In this document: positions 55,320 to 64,000 of the stretch, piece after piece
How the letters are laid out: every line of letters starts with the position of its first letter
Position numbering within the stretch: position 1 is the first letter of the stretch
Source of the DNA: Paratinospora sagittata
Taxonomy: Eukaryota; Streptophyta; Magnoliopsida; Ranunculales; Menispermaceae
Assembly: GCA_035771175.1 (NCBI GenBank)
Contig: CM069607.1
Coordinates: 9,668,501 to 9,732,500, forward strand
Direction of reading: 5' to 3'
DNA: 64,000 nucleotides
The notes under the pieces: model-generated
The model's input: only the letters and a program-made list of their open reading frames with translations
Told to the model about the DNA's origin: nothing
Database searches by the model: none
Translations under genes and position numbers: made by a program

Positions 55320-58300
55320 TAGGGATAACACACTCAACACACACAAGCTATAACAAAAGGCAGGGCTAAATAGCTTTGAATTAGAGACCAAGAAGCTTCC
55401 ACCAAAATGTGGAGGCTTCACTAAGGATACGAAGATCATACACAACTGATGTGGGATTACCCCACAACAAGAGGGTTTTTTTTTTTTTTTAAGGGATAAC
55501 ACGCTTGATGCACATAAGGTACAATAAAAGGCAGGGCCAATTGATCAAAGATGCGAACACAAACCTACAGTGTAACACTCTATAATTTTAATTAAATACA
55601 TACCTTGACTTATACGTATATCAAAATATATAATATATATATTTTATACATAAAAGTTAAATATACGCGTATATAAAAATACATGCTATATCTAAATGGT
55701 ATAAGCAAATAAATGAAATTATTAAATGAAGATGATATATATGAGATCTTCCTATATGAGTGCTTACAAGTTAAAAATAGAGTTGAATTAAATTGATTAA
55801 TTTATGTGGTGGATTAGTTAACTATTGAGCATGAAATGTATAGGATCATAATTGATAACCTTTACATTTAAAACTCTTAAATCTCTCTCTCTCGAACTCT
55901 CTCCAACGTGAATGAAAAAAAGAAGAAAGAAACAGAGAAAGAAGAACGAAGAGAGAAAAGAATAGGAGAAAAAGAGAAACGCGGGGTTCGCGCCAAATCG
56001 AGACCCGTGGTATGTAATTTTTCACTCTATTTCTTCATGAAACTGATATTTAAGCTAGATGTAACGAGTCTCTTAGAGTAATTTTTGGTATGGGAGCCGT
56101 TTTATGGTGTTTTTGAAATTGAGATTTTGACCCGACTTGAATGAAAATTTGTTTGAAAGGTTAAAAAACACTTTCTAGACTGTAGAAGCCCCGAATATGT
56201 GGTTAGATTTCATTTGGAATTTTTATGGCTGTTGGAAGTTAGATTTGATATTGGAGACCTTTTGAATCATATTAAAATCCAATGGAACTCCAGTTTAAAG
56301 CTAAAGAATGGTAGAATGGACTGTTGTGAGTCCATCGATGCTAATTTCATGATTTTTTAAAAAATACCGTTTGACAATTTTAGTAAAATTATACATGTTT
56401 CCAATGAACAAAGTCGTGAACAGTACTGTGTTTATTTCCAGTGAATAAAATGGAATTGAAATCCAGCGAAACTCCAGTTTGAGACCATAGAATCGTAGAT
56501 AACTGAATTCCGGACATTTCGATACCAAGGTTGTGACTTTTGGATATGATTTGATATTTTTAGTAACTAAATATATGATTTTTGTGAGTAAAATTGACTT
56601 TGGATACCTCCGCAAACTTGTAAAACTTCAGTTAAATACCTGTTGAAGGTGGTAGAATGATAGTATGACTGATTTTACACGTGTCGATGTAGACAGAATA
56701 ATTTTAAAAATATTTTATATTTTTAATAAAATTGATATATGTTTCCAGTAGAAAAATAAAATTTAGAACTAGTCGAAATATGATTTGAAAATCTATTTTT
56801 ACTGTTTATGCTTGTGAAAATATCTTGATTGATAGTAGAAACGGTATAGTAGTGTCTTCAACTGCATATGAGTCCTAAATTGAGTTGGAATCAAGATTCA
56901 TGGAATATGTATAATATTTTTCAGGTTAATCTTTATTATTGGTGATTTGAAGTGAGTTGAGAAATTAAATATGTAAATGGTAACTGAGTATTTATGTGTG
57001 AAATAGATATGAATAAATGGATTTAAATTATAGAATGGTTATGACAGGTTGAGTTAGTTGGATTTGAATTGGAACTAGACTGGAAAGCGGCGGTGATTGT
57101 ATTTTAAGTTAGAAAATCTCGTACTGTGAGTGTTTTTCTTGATTTTGGTTCTTGTATGACATTGTATTATATGAAATGTTTAACTGTAAACATGTTATAT
57201 ACGTAAATGCATTTTATTTTATTGATAATTCAAAATAATTTTGGCATTTGGAATATGCGATACGTGCGAAGACAAATTGCATATGATGTCATTTCGTTAG
57301 GAATTAGACCCGGATGAGTGTTATGTGTAACTTCATTGTCAGTAGGTTTGTCCTAACAAGAATTTTAGATCCTTGAAATGACTATGAATTGAGCAATGTG
57401 AGGTCCGAACGTAAGCTCCTTATCGGTGCATAATAAGGAGTTCGTACCCGCTCCATTATGAGAAGGAGAGAGATTGTGGTTTTAGTTGAAAATGATGCAT
57501 TGTTTTCTTGAAAAATCATGAAATTTATGGTGTTGACATGTATGATATATTCGTTGAATGATGCATGTGTTTAATAATTATTTTAAATGATTTTAAATGT
57601 CATATTTCTCTAAATGCATATGATTGTCATATCAAGAGATATATTCACTGAGCTTGTTGATTGCTCACTTCATTTCCTTCAATATTTCAGGTACATAATC
57701 AAGGGGAAAAGGAAAGACTAGAGAGTGGCTGACACGTGATCCATATTCGCCTTTGTTTATGTATGTATGCTTGGAGGAAATGGGTTACAGTTTTTATTTT
57801 TATTTTGATATGTATAATTATCACATACTATATGTATAATATCACCTAGATGGGTTGTGGTAATGTGGATTATAGTTAAATATTTTAGTTATACAACGCT
57901 TGTGATGATGGATTGGGATGATCATATATATCTATCATGTGAGAATTTGATTTGTGGAATGAATGAGATGATTATCTATATATATAGTGGATTTGATTTG
58001 TGGTATATCATGTTGTGAGAGGTCCATTTTAAAGGAAGATGCTGACAAATTTTTGAAGATTTGTAAAATTATGTTGAGGCTGACAGTGTACTATATACTG
58101 TATACAAAGTATGTATAATGTATAGTACACTGTGCTGGTCATAATGTCAGCATACATCAGGAGTGTCGTGACATACAGACCAAACCCTATCAATTGAGAT
58201 CAACCCACGACAAAAGGTCTTTTTCTTTTTTCGAGGGATAACATACTCTACGCACACAAGGTACAACAGAAGGTAGAGCTAACTAGTTCTTGATTAGTAA

Positions 58301-58420
58301 ACCAAGAAGTCTACCAAAAGAGTTAACCTACGTACTTCTGGAAACTCAACCAAGAATATGAATATACCAGACCTAGACACAACCAACGCGGGCTTCAAGA
58401 TATATTGTTAAGTTGAGAGA
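55320..58420. repeat. Three tandem copies of an about 170-bp unit, the middle one split by an LTR
   Basis: Copies begin GGGATAACACACTCAACACA (55321), GGGATAACACGCTTGATGCA (55492) and GGGATAACATACTCTACGCA (58238). Each continues with an AAGGTACAACARAAGGCAG-like stretch. The second copy is interrupted at 55570 by the solo LTR and resumes at 58174. Function unknown. Confidence 0.7.
55571..58173. mobile_element. Solo LTR, 2.6 kb, perfect 5-bp target duplication
   Basis: TGTAACACTC...GAGTGTCGTGACA, flanked by TACAG at 55566-55570 and 58174-58178. No retrotransposon protein motifs occur inside. A GA-rich block at 55880-55985 may be the start of R. One TGAACAGT lies at 56417. It has the same general ends as 49043-51485, but I see no sustained similarity, so it is probably a different family. 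Confidence 0.88.
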
Positions 58421-58504
58421 ATGAAGATGTTTTTCTTTTCTTGTTTTTTTTATTGGATTTTGCCCTTAAGAGGTGTCTTATTTTCCTTTGGACGAGACTA
58501 ATCC

Positions 58505-59869
58505 TGTAATACTCTAGGATTGCACAAAAAGAAAAAAAATTGGAACTTCAGGGACTGCCCGAACGTTCGGGCACTTTTTTTCTATAAAAAAGACATCCCC
58601 CCCTCATTTTTCACACCAATCACTTGTGATTTTTTTTCTCTCTCTCACTCTCCTTGAGTTTTTCTCTTCTCTCTTTGAGACTCTTTTTTCGAGACTCTCT
58701 TCATGGTGCAACACGGTTCTGCTCGAGGGAGGGCGCCAGTTCAAGGAGTTATTATCTGAAGGTGGGGAACGAAATATAGGTTTGCGTGTCTTATAAATTT
58801 TATTAAAGTTTACATTCATTTATCATTATGTCTACTATTCATTTACACTACATTATTACGTGTAATGTTCATACATGTCATACTTATGCCTGTATATTTG
58901 AAGTTCATGTATTACACTGTTGTTATGCCAGATTAGTGGTCAATCTGACTCAACCAGATATTGTCTTGTCCTCAGTAACTTTAAATAGTAAAATGGAAGC
59001 AGCGTGTTGCTCTAGACGATTGGTACATAAGTAGACCTCATGTCTCACCTCTCAAATTGGTGACTGATCAGGTAGGTCTTATTTGAAAGCTATCAGCTTG
59101 TACAAGTGATATTGAACATCCTAACTTTACAAGTGGTGATACTGACCTGATAAGAATCACCAGACGTTGTTAAATCCTGTCTAATGTTAGTAAAGACCGG
59201 ACCTGCTCATGCATTGACATCATACATAAACACCACCTAGGTACGTAAGTGGTTTATGATCCACAAAATAGTTAGAAGCGATGCTCACTATTATTGATAT
59301 TTCTTTGGAGAGGGACGTACAATGAGAACCTGGGTTTACCTGGGGAGGGCATCTGTACGTGAATTCAGGGCGTCGTTCCCGAGGAAGGACGTACAATGAA
59401 AACCCGACTACACCTGGAGAGGGACATCTGTACGTAAACTCAGGCGACGTACAATCATGGAACCATTACGAGAAGGTGTCATGCATACATACATGTTGTA
59501 TTGATTATGATGTTATGATGTGTTTATGTGATATTTGATTATGAAGTTTTCTTTATTAATTATTATATTCACGAACTATTTTACCCATTGGGCGAGTAGC
59601 TCACCCCGTTGTTATTAAATTTTTCTCAGGAGATTAGGGTGGACTGGGTGGAGGTTTTTTGGCCCACATTTTGTGACCCTTTGTTTATTCATTGGGGATT
59701 TTGGGAGGATGTTCCCTTTACTATTTCATGTACAAAAATATATTCTAAAATTAATAAAATCAGACTTGTACATAATTGTGTTCCTGCGCACTTGGTTATT
59801 GTTATAATTTTTTTGCGCCCCGTCTGTGAGTGTTCCGTTGATTTAGGCGTGTCCGGGCGGGATGTGACA
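58505..59869. mobile_element. Solo LTR, about 1.36 kb (copy 2 of the family at 20578)
   Basis: TGTAATACTC...GGGATGTGACA. Flanks AATCC (58500-58504) and AATTC (59870-59874) are a 5-bp duplication with one mismatch. A perfect 16-bp palindrome, GCCCGAACGTTCGGGC (58557-58572), sits 10 bp upstream of CTATAAAAAAG (58582). It shares the repeated GAGGGACRTACAATG and CACCAGACGTTG segments with copy 1. Confidence 0.88.
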
Positions 59870-59879
59870 AATTCTCTCA

Positions 59880-60020
59880 AACTCAGACATGGTAGAGGCG
59901 TTTGGGTTGACCCTCTCAACAGGGACAGATGAATGGGGGCACACCCAGGCTCAAACTCGAGACCTAGACTTCAACCCTACTTATACTCAGTTCCTCAACC
60001 AATTGAGCTACCACTTGTTG
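59880..60020 (-). mobile_element. tRNA-derived SINE fragment
   Basis: The minus strand reads box A TAGCTCAATTGG, TATAAGTAGGGTTGAAGTC and box B GTCTCGAGTTTGAGCC, then a CCCCCATTCATCTGTCCC body. Same family as 12928-13143. It lies just outside the solo LTR, 3' end truncated. Confidence 0.75.
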
Positions 60021-60410
60021 ACGAGGGAATTAAGGTTAATAATGGACATACATACAAAAATTACATTACCCTTTTGTGCATGTATTCTTCACTCTTACAC
60101 ACTTGCACTTCTTTTTTTTTTTTTTCTTTCTTTTTTTTTCACTTCATTGTTCATTCCCAACTTCTTAGGACTACTAGGCACATAATCTCATAAAAACTTA
60201 ACCAACTATATATATATAACACTAAAGACTCCTAACAAGAAAAATAAAAAGCATTTTATTTTGTTGGTCTATTACTTTGCTAATCTCAAGTTTAGCAATA
60301 TTGGTTTGTTGTTACATAAGTAGCAATAATAAGGTGAAATAGTAATTGAATGTCACTAGTAGCAATAATATGGTAAAGAAGAAAAATAATTGAAACAATT
60401 ATTTTAAGGA
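60021..60410. other. Intergenic, no gene seen
   Basis: AT-rich with T-runs and a GTAGCAATAATA motif occurring twice (60320 and 60358 regions). Confidence 0.4.
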
Positions 60411-60564
60411 AAATGCTAAATAAATTCAAAAAACAATTCAAAATACAAACCATGATGAGGTTTCAACACCTACTCTATTGATTGTTTATCCCATCAATGG
60501 TGTAGGTGATGCCACCTCATCATAGTTTGGGTTTGGAATTATTTTTGGAGTTTATTTAGCATTT
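60411..60564. repeat. Palindromic MITE, about 154 bp
   Basis: AAATGCTAAATAAATTCAAA at one end and TTTGGAGTTTATTTAGCATTT at the other pair almost fully. Inner arms CATGATGAGGT and ACCTCATCATAG continue the fold. Confidence 0.75.
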
Positions 60565-60891
60565 CACTTATTTTAACGAGCAATATGGTATATGGACATG
60601 TTTTAATTCATACAAACGATAATAATAAATTAGTTGAAAGAAATATAAATGCTCCACCCTACCGTTTATTCATTTACTACTCATTTTCTCATATATATAT
60701 ATACATCTACTCACTATACATTTTCATAAGTATCTCATTTAGTATTAATATTTGATTAACTTAGCATTTATGAAATCAATTAGCAAAATATATAGGGAAA
60801 AGCACGTGGTCAAATTAGTATTTGTAACACCAAAGAATACTGTTTTGCACCAAATATCCAAATTAAAATACTTGATAAAATTTGATAAATG

Positions 60892-61068
60892 TAATGCTAA
60901 ACAATCTCCAAAAAAACATTCAAAATCTAAACTCATGTGGTGTGACATTTTATACGCTATTGATAGGATGATGATTTAGAATTCAGATCATAAAAATATT
61001 CAACAGTGTAAATCATGCCGCATGATATGAGTTTGGATTTTGAGCTTTTTTTTGGTTATTTTAGCATC
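60892..61068. repeat. Palindromic MITE, about 177 bp, related ends
   Basis: Starts TAATGCTAAACAATCTCCAA and ends with TTTTTTTTGGTTATTTTAGCATCA. AATCTAAACTCATG pairs with CATGATATGAGTTTGGATT. The GCTAAA/TTTAGC tips resemble the preceding MITE. Confidence 0.65.
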
Positions 61069-62544
61069 ACTAGTTTAACAAAGCATAGCAAAAATGAAAA
61101 TTGTGAAATGGACAATTGGTGCAAAGTGAAATATTTTTTAGTTTGAGAGAACCGATGAAATAAAACAATGACAAGTTTTTTTGTAAAAACGTTGGCTAGT
61201 TCTAATGGTGTGCATGAGATCCTTTTCATTCGAAGTTGAGAGTTTGATTCTCTCTCCTTACAAATAAGTGAAATTTTTTCCTCTCTTAATAAAAATGGGG
61301 GCGAAATCATGATAGTTGATTTGCATGATCTTTATCTGGCCCTTTATGCCCCTCGCCTTCTTGGTTCCGGCTTACTCTGGTCTCCGTGTCAGCATTCTCT
61401 AACCTTATGCAGTACTCCAAAAAAAAAAAAAAATCCAATAAGTTTTTTCAATATATTAAATGAAGTGTGATTAATGTTGTTAGAATAATTTTCTAATTTA
61501 ACAAAAGAGAGAAGGGTAATTGATAAAATTATTTTATTTCAGTGATAAAATTATATGGTAAATAAAATAATAATTTTACGGTTAACTTAAGAATTAAATA
61601 TAATCACTATTTTTCACTTTCTTATAATAATAATAAATCATTAGGTAAAAAAAAGTCTAAAGTGATGCACTTAATATGAAGAGAACTTGTTAGAAAATTT
61701 GATGTGTATCTGATTTGTGTCAAATAGTGTACAATTTTTAAGCTAAGCTACGTACATTGCTTCTTCTCTTTAATCTTGCAAGAGAATTAATTGCAGCTGA
61801 TGACATTCAATCTTATATACTTTAGTCTTTCATATTTTCCATTATGCAATATAATTCTTAATTTATAGAATAATTATAACAAAACTAAATAAATTACAAA
61901 ACCCTTAATTATTTTTATTATTATAATATTTGTAATATATAGAAGCAAAAATATGTCATTAGCTTAATATAATGAAATGTAATTATTAAAATGTACAAGT
62001 CGATTGAAAGATAGAATTAAAAATAAATATATTACAAAAATAAAAATTACGATAATTTGAATTAATTTAATAAAGACACAAGTCAGCAAAAAGGTATATG
62101 TTAAAAAATTAACAGTATTGATAAAAAGTAAGAATATACTTATAATATAATTATCAACTTATTTATATTTTATAGGCTCCTATAGTCTTATTAGTAACAA
62201 TAACTTTGTAACCTCTAAAGTAGTTATATTATTGAAAATACAATTTAACTTACACAAAAGGTGATTATGTTGTAAGAAATATACATAAAAGTAGATTCAT
62301 TAGAATGAACATTCTCTCCTATTTCTTGGTGATTTGGATATGATTTTTTGTTTTTAAAAAATTGAAAACACAGAAAATTTAAAATCCATTTGGTTTAGAA
62401 GGAATTCGAAAAATAGTTTTTAATTTTTTATAAAGGAATTGCCCTATTTTCAGAAAACGATGAATTCCTTTTCCGACCGGATCCATTCTAACACGAAACG
62501 TGATTTACGTGTAACCTTCATTTTTCAAAGCCGAGGCTGCTACA
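61069..62544. other. AT-rich intergenic region, possible SINE remnant, no gene seen
   Basis: Very AT-rich. About 61188-61285 reads like a tRNA-derived SINE (GGCTAGTTCTAATGGTGTGC, then GAGAGTTTGATTCTCTC, then CTCTTAATAAAAA), but no target duplication is clear. The rest has no coding signal. Confidence 0.4.
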
Positions 62545-62552
62545 TATAAATA
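62545..62552 (+). promoter_or_regulatory. Putative TATA box of the TatA gene
   Basis: TATAAATA, 88-95 bp upstream of the ATG. The 5' leader ends in a (GAA)n run (62614-62638) directly before the start codon. Confidence 0.55.
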
Positions 62553-62639
62553 CAGGGACTTTTTTGCCCTTCACGTTGGAACTTTAAGAAATCAGAAGAA
62601 CAAAGCTTCCGAGAGAAGAAGAAGAAGAAGAAGAAGAAA

Positions 62640-62957
62640 ATGGAGATCGCCTCTGCAACCCTTTCCATACCTCTGATTCCGAGATCTTCAGCTCCTTCGA
62701 TATCCTCCTTCTCATCCGCCAACTCCGTGTTCTTCAACAATGGCGGCGGAACCGATCTCATGAAGAAAAGCGCGAGAAACTGCTTGGTTTTGAGCAGAAA
62801 CAGGGACCGGAGAGACCGCCTCGGTTGTCGATGTATGTTTGGTCTCGGAATGCCGGAGATAGTTGTGATAGCCGGAGTCGTAACGCTGGTTTTCGGACCG
62901 AAGAAGTTGCCGGAGATCGGCCGGAGTCTTGGACAAACTGTCAAGAGCTTTCAAAAG
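62640..62957 (+). CDS. TATA: Chloroplast Sec-independent translocase TatA/Tha4, first exon (gene continues past the window)
   Basis: 106 codons from ATG 62640 to an AAG|GTTAGT splice donor at 62958. Family role: Tha4/TatA assembles with cpTatC and Hcf106 in the thylakoid membrane and forms the pH-dependent twin-arginine translocation pathway. Residues 1-65 are Ser/Arg-rich and acid-poor, a chloroplast transit peptide. FGLGMPEIVVIAGVVTLVF (67-85) is the single membrane helix with the conserved Glu at residue 73. FGPKKLPEIG (85-94) is the family hinge, and the amphipathic helix begins at 92. The rest of that helix and the acidic C-tail are not seen before 64000, so intron 1 exceeds 1 kb. TatA fits better than Hcf106 because of the FGPKKLPEIGRSLGQT stretch and short N-terminus. 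Confidence 0.9.
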
Positions 62958-63618
62958 GTTAGTTTGGATCTTCTTTGGTTCGAATTGGTGATGATGGTTC
63001 TTTGATGTGTTTTAGGTTTCTGCTAGTAATTGTGGTGATGACTGAGTTTGTGTTTCATTCTGTGATTTTGTTTGATTGTTTGTTCTATGTCTGTTGGAAT
63101 TTGTGTAATTGGATGATGGATCGGACTTGAAAGGGGACATAATTCGTTGACTTTGTGTTTTGATGATGGTATTGTTGCGTTTGTATAGAGGGGATTTGGT
63201 AGAAAAAGTTTCCTGCTAAGGAATCAAGTTGTGGTAAGATAGTGTCTAAAAGTGTGAAGAGTATTGGAGAGAATGAATTTGACTGAGGAGGATTTGAACG
63301 GAAAGATGAGTGATAGAAGTCTTATTCAAAAGCATTTGTTTTTAAAGTCCCTCATAAAATGTTCACTGAGGCTGCTTAACTGGCTTCCCTTATATGTGAG
63401 GCTCAAACATGAAAGGAAGGATTTTGAGAGCAGTGGACATTTATTGATACTTCTCCGTCCTAATGAATTGTTATCCCTCTATGAGAAATAATGAAAAGTT
63501 AATCAAAATTTCTAGTAGATGAAAAAAGTGACCAGTATTTCTTCTTAAAGTGACTGATGTTCACAGTAGTGTAAAGTATTGGATGTTTTCATCTTGTTTG
63601 TGGCTTTTGTGTGTGTGT

Positions 63619-63666
<48 letters not shown>

Positions 63667-64000
63667 GGGGGGATCATAGAAAGGCTTGTTTTATTCATTG
63701 TTATTTCTTTGGTAATTAATGGTTTTCACCTGGGTTCCGTGCATGTCAATTTCTCAAGTTTTTCCATTCACGATTTTACCCTCAAAGGAAATCTTATTTT
63801 TCTTTCATTAATGACATTGGATATATAAATGTGTTAGAAACCACTTGATCTAAAAGCTATAGCTGATAAGTAGAAAGCAACAACATAGATATTAACAAAA
63901 GAAAAATGCTATTCTAACTACAAAAAATACGAGTACAACTACACATGCATGTTCATTGGATACAAGTGTTTTTCACATCCCAATGTGTGTAATAAATGAT
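62958..64000 (+). other. Intron 1 of the TatA gene (partial)
   Basis: No second exon with the expected AAKEFESEL-like sequence was found, so the whole remainder is read as intron. A GT-repeat/poly-G tract lies at 63607-63664. An AAATGCTATTCTAAC stretch at 63904 may start another MITE that runs off the window. Confidence 0.6.
63607..63664. repeat. (GT)n followed by a 32-base poly-G run
   Basis: A TG dinucleotide run leads into G from 63633 to 63664, then TTGGGGGG. Such a long pure G tract is rare and could be a G-quadruplex or a sequencing artefact. Confidence 0.9.

Noticed and set aside
20578..59869. Treating the two 1.36-kb LTRs as the two ends of a single retrotransposon
   Set aside because: They are 36 kb apart with unrelated genes between them, differ considerably, and have different flanking 5-mers.
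1..64000. CRISPR arrays, bacterial operons, rRNA or functional tRNA genes
   Set aside because: No direct-repeat/spacer pattern was seen; the tRNA-like boxes belong to SINEs with non-tRNA bodies; gene structure is plant nuclear.

Overview
The window is nuclear DNA of a flowering plant, almost certainly a eudicot. Evidence: AT-rich intergenic DNA, GT-AG introns, a chloroplast-targeted tryptophan synthase alpha gene, two PLS-class pentatricopeptide repeat (PPR) genes, an STP-type sugar transporter, a chloroplast TatA/Tha4 gene, and a dense load of plant transposons. No species can be assigned from sequence alone.

Layout. 0.4-6.1 kb: one Ty1-copia retrotransposon on the minus strand with two LTRs and a perfect 5-bp target duplication; its polyprotein frame is broken by three stop codons. 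6.8-14.2 kb: left arm of a large inverted duplication (broken sugar transporter, LINE 3' end, tandem MITEs, tRNA-derived SINE, 5'-truncated PPR pseudogene). 14.2-18.1 kb: intergenic DNA with one decayed coiled-coil gene. 18.1-28.7 kb: a 10.6-kb Mutator-like element bounded by an 11-bp direct repeat. It has inverted ends, inverted satellite arrays of about 180-bp units (8 on the left, 18 on the right) and a decayed plant-mobile-domain (PMD) gene, and it carries nested LTR insertions. 29.3-40.1 kb: an apparently intact nine-exon tryptophan synthase alpha gene with LINE debris in introns 5 and 7. 41.6-44.9 kb: two divergent PPR genes whose ATG codons lie 2 bp apart. 44.1-54.3 kb: right arm of the inverted duplication, enlarged by a 622-bp foldback MULE and a 2.44-kb solo LTR. 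55.3-62.5 kb: further solo LTRs, a SINE and MITEs. 62.6-64 kb: first exon and part of intron 1 of a TatA/Tha4 gene that runs off the window.

The two arms of the inverted duplication (about 6.83-14.22 kb and 44.06-54.29 kb) flank about 30 kb containing the tryptophan gene, the MULE and one PPR gene. The right arm holds the complete PPR gene; the left arm has only its 3' half. Both arms hold a three-exon STP gene, and each copy is damaged differently: a 14-bp deletion in the left, a lost ATG plus a 1-bp deletion in the right.

Genes that look functional: tryptophan synthase alpha (312 aa), the two PPR genes (617 and 483 aa) and the TatA gene as far as visible. Most of the rest is transposon-derived. 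The most unusual object is the PMD-bearing MULE with satellite arrays in its inverted ends. All functional assignments rest on reading translated motifs by eye; no database search was run.
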